A stretch of 64,000 nt of DNA from Hydractinia symbiolongicarpus (GCF_029227915.1 NC_079876.1:23376001-23440000), one strand, 5' to 3'. Positions 12,605 through 25,372 are shown, counted from the first letter of the stretch. The notes: generated by a model from the sequence alone, not told the origin. A program made the numbers and translations.

Positions 12605-15600
12605 CTAAAAAGAAGAAGAGAATATTGCTATCAAACTCAAATAAACAGTAATTTAGTATTGATACTTCTTCATGCATTTTTAAATTTTTTGTATAGATAA
12701 AAAGCTAGAACTCAAACAAACCACGATCTTTGCAAGATTTTCTTCGTTACAGCTTTGTCTTAGCCGACATCATATATCCCAATTGTTAAAAAACCCTTCG
12801 CGGGAGGCCTTGTGATGTCACTCCTGGATGATAATATCGCTGACCTGGCCGAGTTCTAGTTTTTTTAGTGGACCCTCTCTATCTCAATTTCGCAAGGGAC
12901 TAGAAAAATTGTTTGGTAAAAATTGTTTGATATAATTTTAGCTAGTAATCAAAGCAAAAGGAGGGCCAGAGGTTTATTGCTCAGATTAAAACCTTTTTTT
13001 CTTATAGTTATGATATAAAATACATGTTAAAAAATATATGTAATAGTCTCTCATTTTCACGTAGCCGTTCCAAACTAATAATAAGCTTACTGTTTACGTC
13101 TTTGTTTTCAAAATTTATGTTTTAGGTGCATTCTAATTTTAATTTATCTTCTTTATTTGTTCTATTTGTTGTGTCTTAGACACAAAAAAATTGCTAAACA
13201 GGCATTAAATCTAATTTCAGCCTTGTCAAGTTATAACAGAACGTGTGGTTTTTGAAAATCATCAAAACAATGTATTGTTTGTTCATAAAAACAATTTGAA
13301 ATTATATTTTTAAAATTTTTGGCATGTGTACTACACAAATAAACAAGTTATGCTATTCTTGATGTCATCCTTTTAAGCTGTGGCTGTCCAAGAAGCTCTT
13401 TTATTCTCTTTCCATGACTTCATGTGAGTAGTGTTAATATCAGGCATAAACTCATCATAAACATGTGTTTTTTAGGTGTCCCTTTTAAGTTCGCAGTGTA
13501 ACAAACCCAGTGTACAAGTAAATCTAATATTAAGATACTTTCTGACTAACATCGATCAGATGTAAATGTTGATGAAGACAAATGAAATATTTTATAATCT
13601 CGTGTTCTTAAAGAAAAAACTAGCAAAGACGACGGCTGGTGGAATTGCGATTTTCTTAAAGACAGTCGGTAACATTTTGCGTTTTGATTCTTATCATCGT
13701 ATCACTTAAAAATAAACCTAGGAAACGAGAATTGCACATTTTATCTTTTACATTTTTCTCAATAAAGAATTTGTGTAGCGGCAGTGAAAAATTAAGGAAA
13801 AGCATAGTTAGCTTCGTTTAGAACATAAATGTACAGAAACAATATGAATTGTTTTCTTAAAAATATTTTCTAATCACTTAACCCTATAACCTCGTCTTTA
13901 ACATTAGGCTGGCAGCATTACATAGTGGCAGATAATTTATTTATGCATCATAATATATGCAAAAATTTGGAATGAAAATGACGAATTCCGTTACTGAGCA
14001 CAGTAGTACTAGCTGTATTTAAGTACGAAAAACATTAGAACTAGCAGTAGATGATTTTATATAAGATGTTATTTAAATCGATTTTTTGGCACACGAGTTT
14101 CTCACGTAATTTAAATTAGAGAATGCACATGTTTCTAACATGTATAGTTAGGTAGGTGTAATAAGACTAAAACTAAATTTTGTTCATAATTCAATTTCTT
14201 ACGTTAAAAAATAGTATGATTACTCCAAAAAGTCTGGTGGTTATATACCTTCCAATTTTTAACAACTGCAGTAACTACCTTCATTTGAAATTGAAATTAA
14301 CCATAAAATTCATTATTCATTTCGTTTTTATACAACAGTAGACAATAGACACGTGATTAAGAGAATAAAAAAAATAATTACCTGTGACTTTTGTGTAAAG
14401 TTTACAAATTGAAAAACCACACAAAAGACAGAATAAAAATAAAAGTTCAGCAAAAGTGACATGTTACCGCGGCTGTTTCTTTAGAAAACAACAACACATT
14501 CACTTTGCCTGTTACAGACACACGGAACTGATGTATTATTATATAGACTAGTTATTTAAGAAAAATCTACTAATTATATTTTTAAAATTTATTATGCCTA
14601 TCACAAATAATTTTTGTTAGGAATTTAAGAAGGCTGAAAAACGTTTTAAACGAAAAGCCCTGGAGGTATCTACTCATAAACATTTAAAAGTTATTTATGT
14701 TATATATTACAAAGTGATTTGTTGTCCATTTCAATAAAAAAGTACGAACAATGAATTAAAACTTTTGAAATCGACAATAATAATAACAACGTTAATTGCC
14801 TGTGACTTTATCTGCACAATAATTTATAACAAGACACTCGTCACGGTCAATTTATTTTAGCATGCAGTGAAAATCTAAACTAATGAAATCATTTTATTCT
14901 ACCACATGATCAAATAAAATCGTAACAAAACGTTTATAAAATACGGAACATTTTTATAGTAGATTTATTGCGCCCCGCCGAAGAGGCGCACATTTAGTGG
15001 ACCGCGGGTACATAGTGTTTGTGTTGTGTATAGCAGAAAATTTTTTTCCACCCTCTACTTCGCGGGGGACTTCTGCTCGATCTTCCAACCTAGCCCTGAT
15101 ATAACACAACCTTGTGTTTGGTACCACTAAGACAAAAAAAACAGCCATCGAGCAAATCTTTTTTTGTATCGGTGTCGTTGTTGTCTCTAAATATTTAAAT
15201 GCGATATAAAATATTAATCGAGATTCTTTTGTTATGCTAATATTACCCTTTGTAATATGAAGCTTTGTTTGCCTCGTTTAATGTGCTTAAATGTCGCTGC
15301 AGTCACGTGAATTTTTCTTCAAGAATAGATTTGTTTTTGTCTGAACCACGTTGTTGCTAAACCTGTTAACGGTAAGTAAGTAGAAGGATTACTTTTGTCT
15401 TATTATGAAATTAAATTTATGACAGTTCCTGGCGTTGATCCAAAGGCCGCAATTTATGAATGCATCGAAATTTTTAACTGGGAAGTTTTTTGGTGCCGTT
15501 GATACATTTTTTGAACTTTTTATTAATGCTGTACACGTCACTACTTGCCTTCTCGTAAAGAAGGATGTTACATGTTAAGGTTGTTATCTGATGTTAAGGT

Positions 15601-18600
15601 ACATTATGATGTCAATTATCTCTAAAGATTTGACTGCGGTAAAAAAAAGTCAATTAAGAACAGAACAATTCGTGTATATACGGCCATGACTTAAACTGCT
15701 TACATTTCGTTGGTCTTGATTTCCTGATCTGGCTTGTTGCAGTAGCTTTACTGATGTAGCTAGGGAGCTAAATACTATTTTTTAATTCTTCTAAAATTAC
15801 TTTTACTACCTAATATATCAAGCTAGCCACCTAGCTAGCTACACAAAATGGTTCTTTAATTACCTTTAAAAGCCTTTAATTTTTTCAACAAGGGTGCTGA
15901 TAAACCGCATATGCAGTAAAAAGTTAGGGCGAGTATGGCGTTTTGAAAAAATTCAAGTATTGGCTGAAAACTCGCATAACGCAAAAGATGCCCAAAACGC
16001 CTTCTTCCAACTGTCGTTCGCATTGTATGTTACAAGGAATTGCATTTCGTTAGTTAGCCGTTGCGGTATAACTATACGCTACCCACAGTATAATTGTTGT
16101 TACAGGCTTCTTTGTGTTCTTCACTTTTCATGTTTGTTCTTGAAATCAGAATAGTGTCTTGTTAAATAATGACATACTGCTACATTAACACTATCTTCTT
16201 AGCACAAGCATTTTTTGTTCCTATTTTTGGTTTTAATTGAAGTACAACTTTTTGTGGATCTATGTAAATATAAATGGCTATGGGAGATCGATAACGAAGA
16301 AATGTATGGAAATTTAAGTCAAAAAATTTATACCGTATAATTTGCTGTATCAGCGGCTAATATACTGCACCCTATATATAATTATTCTGCATCGGCTAAC
16401 CATTCTGCTACTGGCCAATTATCAGATCTCTTTGAGTGCGTAATAGCCAGATATTTTGTTGAAAAAAATGGACCCTAATTTGCTTGAAAAACTTTCTTGA
16501 CCTTACCTAAAGTATCACAATATATTTTTCTAAGACTTGTTTTTAAAAATCTCATGAAAAGACCATCAATTTATTTTATTAATTGTGTGTTTACCCTTTT
16601 TTTGTATCAACTTGTTGAATTTAATTCGAAAAGTTAGACATGTTCTTGAATTTGTCAAACAAAACAATGACCAATAACTTTCCTCAAAATTAAAAAAGGA
16701 TAATAAACAATCAAATTTGTTCAATTCAATAAATCGATTTCGACAAAATAAATCCTGTATTGTCCACAGGTTTGAAAATCATGTATCGCCAGCTTGACTA
16801 AATTTATATACATATATTTATATAATATACCTTGTGCGTCACACGGCATTGATTTTTATCTTTTTAATAAATTCTCACTTCAAATCAAAGAGGAGACAAT
16901 AATTACACAACCTGGTACTAATTCAGTTTATGGTAAAATTGCATTCTTGTTTCTTACTTTTTAATGTACTTTTTTTTCAGATCAACTGTTATCAAACCCT
17001 GCACCATCAGCATTTTTGAAAAATCTTTAACGAGAGTTAATTTTAAAGGATTATTAAGTAATCATTCATTGAAATTGAACTTGTTCCGAAGTTATTATAT
17101 TCGAATCGTCAACTTCATACATAACAATCTGTATCCTAGAATTTTAAGAATTTTTCTGATCAGTTATAAAAATATCCAGTTAAAGTTTTTAGCATATATA
17201 CTATATATATGTAAAAAAATTATTTCTTATTTTTTATTCATTACGTTGTATTTTAGGTTAGTGACAATAATAATTGAGAATTAGAATACTTATGATTTGT
17301 TTACCCCATTGTTCTCCGTTTTCAAAGTCTATACTTCAAATTTCAGAATCTTTCAGGCTAATGACGGAAATCTTCAAGCCGCAGGGCTTCTTATTTATAA
17401 TTTTTCCCCTGGGTAATAAGCTTATGCACAAGTCTCTATTCGGTTCCGTTCTGCAGTTACATGAAACAGCCACCATTTTCCATTTTAAATTTCGATCCCG
17501 TTTTAAATTCGTATTTTTTAAATCGTTATTAGCAATTTAGGGCGCATTAGTGGTAACTATGGCTAGTTACAAACGCTTTTAGAGAAAATTGTAGAAATAT
17601 TATCCATTTTGCCTGTTACAGACACGCACAGTCTTCGTATTATTACAGAGATTTTAAGTAAGAAGCAAGTAGATCAACTTGTAAAAAAAACCTCCATTGG
17701 GCAGCGGAAAAGGTGACAAATTTCGCAGTTCGAAAACATAATTAACTATATAGGATACTTGTTTGTACAATTTGAACTATTTACATTTCTCTTCGATGTT
17801 CAAAGTGAATCTTAAGTTACTTAGTTAGTAAGTTTGATGTAAACATTGGGACGTTCACAAGTTTAACTTGCGTGAACCTAGCAAAAGAAAAGGCCTATAT
17901 AATTACTTGTGAGGGCCAACTGTGAAATTTGCTAACCACTTTGTTTCCTTATACATTCCTTATACTTAAATATACGGCTAGTTATGTACTATAAACTTGG
18001 ATCTGTTGAGAAAAATGTAACTACAAATTTAAACAAACCTGACTACCTAGCAACTTTACCACATTTTTTAATAATGCTTCTAACATGATTCCACCACTGT
18101 TCAATATAGATTCAGGTTGAACAATAAATAACTTAGTTTACAAAAAACACGTTATAATGTAAAGTGTTGATTGTGACTCTTTCAGCTAATAATAAAAAAT
18201 GTATATCAGTTAGCCGGTATTTGGTATTTTGGGTCTCTTTTCAGGGGGAAGTAGGGCTAATTTTACCATCCGTATTTAAAAATTAGGAAATATTATATTT
18301 ATCCTAAAATTTATGCACACGAATGAGGGATCGCCTCTTCCCCCCTTTATCAATAACCCTTTGTTACAGCGAATTTATACATTATGCTTGAAGTTTTTGA
18401 TAGTTAAATAAAAGATATTAAAAAACATATTAATCCAATTTTCCCCTATTTTCGAGTAAAACCCGAAAAAAATTGAAAATCGGGTTAATCACGTGGCCAA
18501 ATTATACAGAACAATCCCCTTAATGAAATAAAGTTCTATTGTAAATTTCAACATCCAAGTATAATCTTAACGAAGGTTACTATAGTTTCGCGATTAAAAG

Positions 18601-19830
18601 GATTTCTAGGGGTAATTTCGAGTAATAGCCAATATCCATGGCTGCGGAGAGGTATGGGACTTAACTAATTGGCACGCAGGTGTCTTCTAGATAAATGTTA
18701 AAACTCAGGAAGTATCATAACAATGCAGCCGAGAAACAAAGAGTTATTATAAAAACAACCGTAGGGAAGAAAGGACCAATTAGGGTTAATGAAAATATAT
18801 TATCATCATCCTGTATGTTTTTCCGAATAAGTATCCCAGTGTCTTTTGACCCCTGAGCCGTTATTATGGAGCGTCAAATTTATCAAAGAGGCAAAATGTT
18901 ATCTTTTTTTTAAAACTTTGGAAATCCCTACTGACAACGTACATTATGCAGATTTTTTTTTTCTTATTTATTAACAGCCACGTCAAGAAATGTTATATTT
19001 TTTTGTTAACTTAATTCTACGAAGTTAACAAGTTTTAGTTTTAGTAACAGAAACAAACCTTTCTATAATTTCTTCATGATTATACCTCTTAATTTATACC
19101 TCTATAAAATGCATCTTCCCAGAAAGAAAGAGGGTAGATAATGAAAGGAGGTTTCAGGTATTCCTATTACGTCCTTTCACACACAAAAAATACCTTTTCT
19201 TATTCGAAACAACTTGTCTGATCATCTTGTCTCACCGACACTCTTCCTACTCTGAAACGTTACTAATAAATACTTTTTCTGTCTTATATTTTATGTTGAA
19301 TTAAAAATATCGGCTACTGAAGCCGATAAAGCACAATAAAAATAGCGTGAAGTGTTGAAAAAGAGTGTTGGAAATAAATTTAATTAATTATAACTTATAT
19401 TAGTGATTTATTTCACTTGTAAATATATGGAATCTTTTTAGTTTCAATCACATAATGTGTTTATTAAGGGATATTATAAAGCGTGAAGTGGCAAAGATTT
19501 GTGTAGCAATAGACGATTAAAGATGTGAGTGATGGTTTCAGTTACTAACACCATTTGTGATACAAACACGTAATAAATCAATTTTGCATACTGTATCTAG
19601 AATAATTGATAAAGCTACAGAACAAGTGAAAAAAGCGTGGATATTTCGAATTTTATTTTTTACAAATAAAGAAAGATAATGCAAATTGTTAAGCGTTAGC
19701 CTTTTTAAATAAATAAATTTAAGACATTAACTTATCGTCATAAAATTTGTCTTTAAATTCGCCCCACTATACTCCCTGCTCTAATAGGGGCAGGGAATAG
19801 AGGGGTAGTGAATGTCGCATAGTCAACAAT
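12605..19830. other. Upstream of gene A; no confirmed gene
   Basis: AT-rich sequence with no domain-bearing frame. A conceivable first exon lies at 14,462-14,382 on the minus strand: ATG, a 27-residue very hydrophobic stretch (MSLLLNFYFYSVFCVVF) and a CAG/GTAATT donor. Its phase 0 does not fit the phase-2 start of the PAN exon, so I do not join them. Related GCCTGTTACAGACAC stretches at about 14,506 and 17,611 hint at an uncharacterised repeat. Confidence 0.35.
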
Positions 19831-20087
19831 AGATATAGTAAAATGTTCCTTTCAGCACAGTCGCGCATGCACACGCGCAGACGTTACAGCAAGTCCCTGG
19901 TTATCCAGAACCATACAGTGCTTAGCCATGTAAAGTCCCTATCATACGGCGCTAAGTACTCCTAGTGAGTGATGACGTCATCAATGCTGCAAATGAGTCA
20001 AAATTCTAGCACAGGGGGAATTCCCTATCAATCAACGCATGTGCAGTCAAGATGTGAATAACTGTTTTAGTTGAGCAGAATGAAATC
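19831..20087. repeat. Left terminal inverted repeat, Polinton 1
   Basis: The outer 40 bp (GTTCCTTTCAGCACAGTCGC), a TGACGTCAT block, AATGAGTCAAAATTCTAGC, AACGCATG and GAGCAGAATGAAATC all match the polymerase-end repeat of element 2. Its inner part, about 20,035-20,087, is found inverted at 32,926-32,975. Confidence 0.85.
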
Positions 20088-23000
20088 TTCCGAGAAACAA
20101 GAAACTCTATACAATAAAGAAATGAATACATACACCGTGAAACGATTACGCCATATTGCGAAAACCCGTGGCTTAACCGGGTATTATAGGCTACGCAAGG
20201 CTGAATTGATTTCTTTATTGGATGAAGTACCACGGAAGTATACAAATGGAGGCCGCCTAAACAACCAGCTAAACCTATAACGCCTGAGGATATGGACGTC
20301 TTCGAGAGACAGGAGATGGCGATGGCCCGTCCAACTATGGGGGGGGGGGGGGGGGGTAAAATCAGGAAATGGCATAACTGGGTATTACCCCCATACGAGA
20401 TGGACCTATTCGAGGAACAGGAACTGTCGAAAAATCGTTCTGTTGTAGGGGATAAGATGAAAGGGTGGTATAATTGGCTTGTGGACGCTGTTCCAAAGCC
20501 TATAAAAGAGGGGTCAAGAGAACCTATGCAGCCTTCAAGCGTAATGTGATGGGGCTCTATAATAGGACGGCCAACACAGGGCCTACGTTTCATGACGAGG
20601 TAGAAAAAGAGGCCGACGAAGAATATTTGGAAGACAGCCAAAGTCTATATGAACAAGCGGGGCAAGACTATACACTTCAAGAACATAAGCATGCCCATAA
20701 TAGGACGTAGCGAATTTTCCGAATTCACGGAATAGGAGGAGCAGACGTCGACGGGTATATAGGGATGGTGTGGCCCAACGTGAAAACCTTGGTTGAAGGG
20801 CAGGTAGAAGATATGGGCTCAGCGAAGGTACGGCTATTCCTATGGATCATGTGGAAGAAGAAGACGAACTCGGAGGGGCCAACGATGAGTATATCGAGGT
20901 GAATAAGGGCTTCACTGACAACATGACGTCAGTCTTCCAGGGTAGCAAAGTAGATGATGTACTAGATACGATGTTTGCTCAGGTTAAAACACATGTGGAA
21001 TATCCAGCATTACCCGAAAGTGGCTTTACAATTAGTCAAATACTATACTTCGACGTAGACTTTCACACATTGAGGCTAACAAGAGGCTCATCGTATATCG
21101 AACTACCCAAATGGATAAAATCAAAGAAGACCGTCATTAACCCGGTGATGGAAGACGAGGAGTGCTTCAATTGGAGTATAATAGCATCCTTACATCATGA
21201 GGAGATGGGAGGAACCCGAATCGAATATCTCAGATAAAACCCTACGTAGACCTCTACAATTGGGAGGGTATAGAGTTCCCAACAAGTATCAAGAGCATAT
21301 ACAAATTTTAGGCGAATAACCCTGACATTGCGGTGAACGTCTTGTATGTGACAGGGAGGAGGATCTACATCCTGCTTGATCGGTGCACAACGGGTGTACC
21401 AGGGTGGTGACGCTGCTGCTTATCACCGATGATAAAAAGACCCACTATACAGCCGTCAAAAGTCTATCGAGGCTCCTAGGCAAGGAGACCTCGAAGAATA
21501 GGAATGCAATGCACTCCTGCTTGAACTACGTACAGTGCTTTCCTACAGTTGAATCGAGGGATAGGCATTATAGGTATTGCAAGGACCACAAGGCCATTAA
21601 AATTACAATGCTAAGCAAGGCTGAAAAATGGCTATACTATAGGGATGGCCTACAACAATTCAAGGTACCTTTAGTCATCTATGAAGACTTCGAGAGTCTA
21701 TTGATACCGGTGGAAGATGCTAGGGATACCAAGACAAAAAGCCTAAACAAGCATGTACCATCTGGCTGGTGCACGTATAGTACCTTTGCCTATGGCGATG
21801 TACCAGACCCCTAACAGTATACAGGGGCGAGGACTGCGTCAAGCGATTTGTAGAACACCTTGAGGACGAGGTGAAAAGACTATACTATACCTACCCGAAG
21901 CAGGACATGCTACCTCTAACAGAGGTCCTGGAAAGGGAGTACAACGAGGCTACGGAATGCCATATCTGCCTAAAGCCCTTCGATGATTGCGAGAATAACC
22001 GCAGGGTTCGATATCATTGCCATTATACGGGCTGTATAAAGGTGCGGCCCTTAACAACTGTAATTTGAAGACATTCTCATCCCCAGAGCTCTTTGAGATT
22101 AAAAACTCAAGAGCTCTGGGGTCGAGAATGATTTGAAGTATAAGATACCTAGCCATATACCTGTGATATTCCACAACTTGTCGTGGTATGATGCCCATCT
22201 CTTCATACGAGAATTAGCTGAGAAGTATGACACCCAGTATACTTGAGTGCTGCCTGGAAGGCGGGATAAGGTTAGAGATTCTCACAGACCCAGACATACT
22301 CCTGATGTTTGAGAAGGGTATGCGTGGAGGTATAACCCAGGCTGTACACAGGTATGCGAGAGCAAACAACAAGTACATGGGAGACCAGTACGATCCAGAA
22401 GTTGAATTATCCTACTGGCAGTATTTGGATGCGAACAACCTGTACGGATAGCCGATGCCAACGGACAGATTCAAATGGGTATCGAATGTAGAGGCCTTTA
22501 CCGGAAAGCGGATCAAAAGGCTTGTTGGGGAAAATAAGCATGAGTACATCTTAGAGGTTGATATCGATTACCCGGAGGGACTACATGTCAGGCATAACGA
22601 GCTGTTGTTCCTAGCGGAACGCACGATAGTCCATAAGGTCGAGAAATTTGTGCCGAACTTGGAGGACAAGCGTAGATATTTGGTCCATATAAGAGCATTA
22701 AATAAGGCCTTAAAACATGGGCTTGAATTGAAGAAAGTACGCAGGGTTATTCAGTTCAACCAGACGGTATGGTTGAAGGGGTAGATCACAACACACGCCT
22801 GAGAACGGAGTCCGAAAACGAGTCGAGAAGGACTTCTATAAGCTTATGAATTTAACTGTATTTGGCAAGACGATGGAGAATATTAGAAATCACCGCAACA
22901 TTCAACTGGTTACTAACGAGGACAAGTATCCGAACCTCGTCATGAAACCAAATTTCAAGGGTGGAAGCAAGTTTAGCAAGCACCTAGTAGGTGTAGAGAT

Positions 23001-23514
23001 GGGTAAAACAGGTTAAAATGAACAATCCCGTATACATTGGTCAGGCCATCCTAGACATGTCAAAGCTAGTGATCTACAAGTTTCACTACGATTTCATGCA
23101 GCCCAAATATGGTTCTAAAATACAGCTCTGCATGGATATGGACAGCTTTGTATATCACATACAAACAGAGGATTTTAACAGGGATATCGCACAGGACGTT
23201 GAAACACGCTTCGATAGGAGTGCCTATAATCCCGATGACAATCGGCCTCCTCCTGTAGGGAAAAACAAGAAGGTGGTAGGCCTTATGAAGGATAAATTAA
23301 CGGGGGAAATTATGACTGAATTCATCACCCTGAGGACCAAGCTATATGCCTACAAGAGATTTACCAAAGAAGGCGGTGATCGCAAAGCCAAGGGCGTGAA
23401 TAGGGCATCACCTTCGACAACTATCAGTGATGTCTGGAAGAGGGCATTGACGTATACAGAAACCAAGCGCTGATTCAAAATAAGAACCATGTGGTGTACA
23501 CTCAGGAGTCAGAT
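20080..23514 (+). pseudogene. polB: Protein-primed DNA polymerase B, Polinton 1 (broken)
   Basis: Would replicate the element by protein-primed synthesis. Order seen: an N-terminal SAP/Rho-N-like motif (RLRKAELISLL, about 20,190), a variable linker, the pre-polymerase region (RGSSYIELPKWI), exonuclease motif VIYEDFESLL near 21,690, an EndoVII-like CHICLKPFDD zinc motif near 21,960, motif A QYLDANNLYG near 22,430, motif B KLMNLTVFGKTMENI near 22,845 and motif C MDMDSFVYHI near 23,140. The coding region jumps frame several times, for example near 20,250 and at a lost G near 20,515. Compared with element 2, about 0.7 kb of exonuclease-to-palm sequence is missing at about 22,235. The frame runs straight into the next ORF at 23,514. 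Confidence 0.9.
20339..20356 (+). repeat. G18 homopolymer in the polymerase N-terminus
   Basis: Eighteen consecutive G where element 2 has ATCGGGGGT. The expansion adds whole glycine codons (PTMGG...KIRKWHN), so the frame is kept. Homopolymers of this length are also prone to sequencing error. Confidence 0.9.
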
Positions 23515-23953
23515 ATTGCACGAGTGTTCGACAATGCCTCTGCAGAATATGAAAATATTGAAAAGCCTATCGATAAGCGTCGGATCCTGAAGGAGGCCCT
23601 ACGCAAAGGCAAGGGGCCCCTTTTACCGAAGAAGTGTACAGATGGGTATGTTGACAATCCTCCACACGAGGCCATCGACAAAGTCTATACCGAGTATGTA
23701 CAACGTGAGCTCCAGGAAAAGGGAGAAAAGACGGCAAAAGCGTTGACCCTTCACGTGATTAGCCTGTATGCAAATTTGATTGGGAATACTGTAGATATGG
23801 ACAGTGTTGACGAATTACGCCATGACAGATCTCGGTTTCCTTGTATACTGCACCATCGGTAGATGTCTTGCACCCATCCTGGTAGTGGGCCACACAGCCC
23901 GGCACATGGGTAATAAAAAGAAAGAGGCAGAGGAGGAAGAGACTGTGCTATAA
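23515..23953 (+). pseudogene. Membrane ORF with conserved charged middle, Polinton 1
   Basis: Not assigned to a known family. The middle segment (ALRKGKGPLLPKKC, then VQRELQEKGEKTAKAL, HVISLYANLIGN) is highly similar to the ORF at 54,277-54,862 in element 2. A C-terminal hydrophobic segment FLVYCTIGRCLAPILVV is followed by a basic/acidic tail ending ETVL. Element 1 has lost the N-terminal membrane segment seen in element 2, and the remainder joins the polymerase frame. A frameshift plus small deletion lies near 23,825. Probably a membrane-associated virion or host-interaction protein, but that is inference. Confidence 0.6.
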
Positions 23954-23957
23954 TAAA

Positions 23958-24281
23958 ATGAGTGAGAAAAATCAGAAACAAGAAGAGAGAGTTATTATAA
24001 GACCACCAAAGCATCCGAGAAGGGTTGTGCAGGGACACAAGTTGGCGGCACTGATAAAGAAAAGGAAGGAAGAAATGAAGAAACAGGAGGCTACTGTAGA
24101 GCCTGCAGTCAAGGCCTCTTCTGGGACCGGTACCGTGCAGTCGATGGGCAATGTATACATCTATGGGGTCGGGAGTTTTGCAGTGCTTGACATAAGGTTT
24201 GGCGTTTGGTATAGATTTGGACAGGGCAAAACTCACCAAATATCGATATTTTCAAGATGCATTGAATTTTTCAAAAAATGA
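23958..24281 (+). CDS. Small single-pass membrane ORF, Polinton 1
   Basis: A 107-residue frame with a charged N-terminus (KQEERVIIRPPKHP), a basic helix (KKRKEEMKKQEA) and a C-terminal hydrophobic segment (VYIYGVGSFAVLDI). The start follows CTATAATAAA directly, matching the element's start-proximal motif. The homologue in element 2 (53,936-54,272) shares MSE..QKQEER and GHKLAAL but has a deletion. Family unknown. Confidence 0.6.
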   Translation: MSEKNQKQEERVIIRPPKHPRRVVQGHKLAALIKKRKEEMKKQEATVEPAVKASSGTGTVQSMGNVYIYGVGSFAVLDIRFGVWYRFGQGKTHQISIFSRCIEFFKK

Positions 24282-24291
24282 CACTTAATAA

Positions 24292-24546
24292 ATGACCACA
24301 AGCAACGTAACATCGAAAGAAAAGGAGATTTTAGATATGCGCTATGAGACATTGGTGGACCTTGGTTTCACCTTTGCTTATGCCATGGCAGGTAAAAAGT
24401 TTTTGGGAATAACAAGGCCATCTACAAAAATGGACACTAAAAACGTTCTCAAAATGGTTGCGCACTTCGCAGCAGGGAGAAAAAGTCGTGAAATGGCCGT
24501 CAAGAAGGGGTGGTTGCCGATAAGCATCGTGCCGAAGCCTAAATAA
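24292..24546 (+). CDS. Small ORF with hydrophobic core, Polinton 1
   Basis: An 84-residue frame whose ATG follows TTAATAA. LVDLGFTFAYAMAGKKFLG is matched by YTILIAMGAKKALG in the element 2 copy at 53,732-53,939. Both continue with RP..KM and a KxGW near the end, so it is a conserved element gene. Family unknown; the hydrophobic core could be a membrane helix. Confidence 0.55.
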   Translation: MTTSNVTSKEKEILDMRYETLVDLGFTFAYAMAGKKFLGITRPSTKMDTKNVLKMVAHFAAGRKSREMAVKKGWLPISIVPKPK

Positions 24547-24575
24547 GTGTCCGGTAAAACGCGTGTTTGTATAAA

Positions 24576-25207
24576 ATGCGATTAGGTGACGTTATAACCG
24601 GGCCTGTGGGTGTACTCAGATCTGAGTACACCCAACCAAACACAGTTATGCTGACTGACGCCGGCCTATATACCTTCCTCTTGAGATGTGGTCAACCTGA
24701 CGCAGAACCCTTTTTGGAGCGGGTTGTAAAAGAAGTGCTACCCAAGAAAATGCAAAAGTTTGCTGCAGCAATCGAGAACAGAGATAGTGCCGTCGCTATA
24801 CTCGAAGATGATCAACCAACTCATGGTACTGGGGAATGAGCTGGAGGCACAGGCAGGTAAAATGCAAGGCTTAGAGAAAGACATGTACCCAATGCTCAGG
24901 ATCTGGAAAAGACAACGTCATCATCATCCACCGTAAGCACAGCGCACAGGATGACGACGTATACTATTATCTTCCCTATTACTGCACGCGTGTTCAGAGG
25001 CGCAATGTTAGCAAGAAGAGATTGTGGTTCAAAGACAACTACCCAGGCACGGAGGAGATTATTGTCATCGACAACCCCAACGGTATACAAGCCTTTAATC
25101 GGTTTGAGGAGGAGGAGCATGTGGAGCGTTATAAAATCCATATCAGGCTTATCGATCTTACTCAGGATGGCCTGTACGATTTGGGTGTTCCGGCACTAAA
25201 GGATTAG
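24576..25207 (+). pseudogene. BRO-N family protein with DUF3627-like C-terminus
   Basis: The N-terminal part carries the BRO-N-type core VMLTDAGLYTFLLRCG...FLERVVKEVLPKKMQ, known from DNA-binding proteins of baculoviruses, poxviruses, iridoviruses and phages. A short coiled-coil stretch follows near 24,815-24,900 (ELEAQAGKMQGLEKD) in another frame. The C-terminal part (VYYYLPYYCTRVQRRNV, then NPNGIQAFNRFEEEEH) resembles the DUF3627 domain that follows MSV199/BRO-N in NCLDV proteins. At least two frame changes separate the three parts. ATG at 24,576 directly follows GTATAAA. Element 2 has no copy; an ATPase and two Cys-rich ORFs occupy the slot. Confidence 0.65.
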
Positions 25208-25372
25208 GCAGATGCTATTTTTTACTACTCTTCTAATTAGTAAAAATTATAGGTAAAAGTGAGGCATCTCCCATGAGCCCCCTCGGTAAGGAGAAAAAGC
25301 CTCATTTAGGGGTAGGTTCCCAACCCCTCCTCTATTGACCAGTTGGGTTGTATGTATTGAAATATAAAAAAG

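Noticed and set aside
14954-15148. 64-residue minus-strand frame with a hydrophobic start (MAVFFVLVV)
   Set aside because: It resembles a signal peptide, but the rest is low quality and no compatible splice link to gene A is visible.
20006-20641. 211-residue frame on the minus strand
   Set aside because: Antisense shadow of the polymerase N-terminal region; it starts inside the terminal repeat and has no homologous frame in element 2.
23751-24239. 162-residue minus-strand frame
   Set aside because: Antisense to two small genes that are conserved between the two Polintons.
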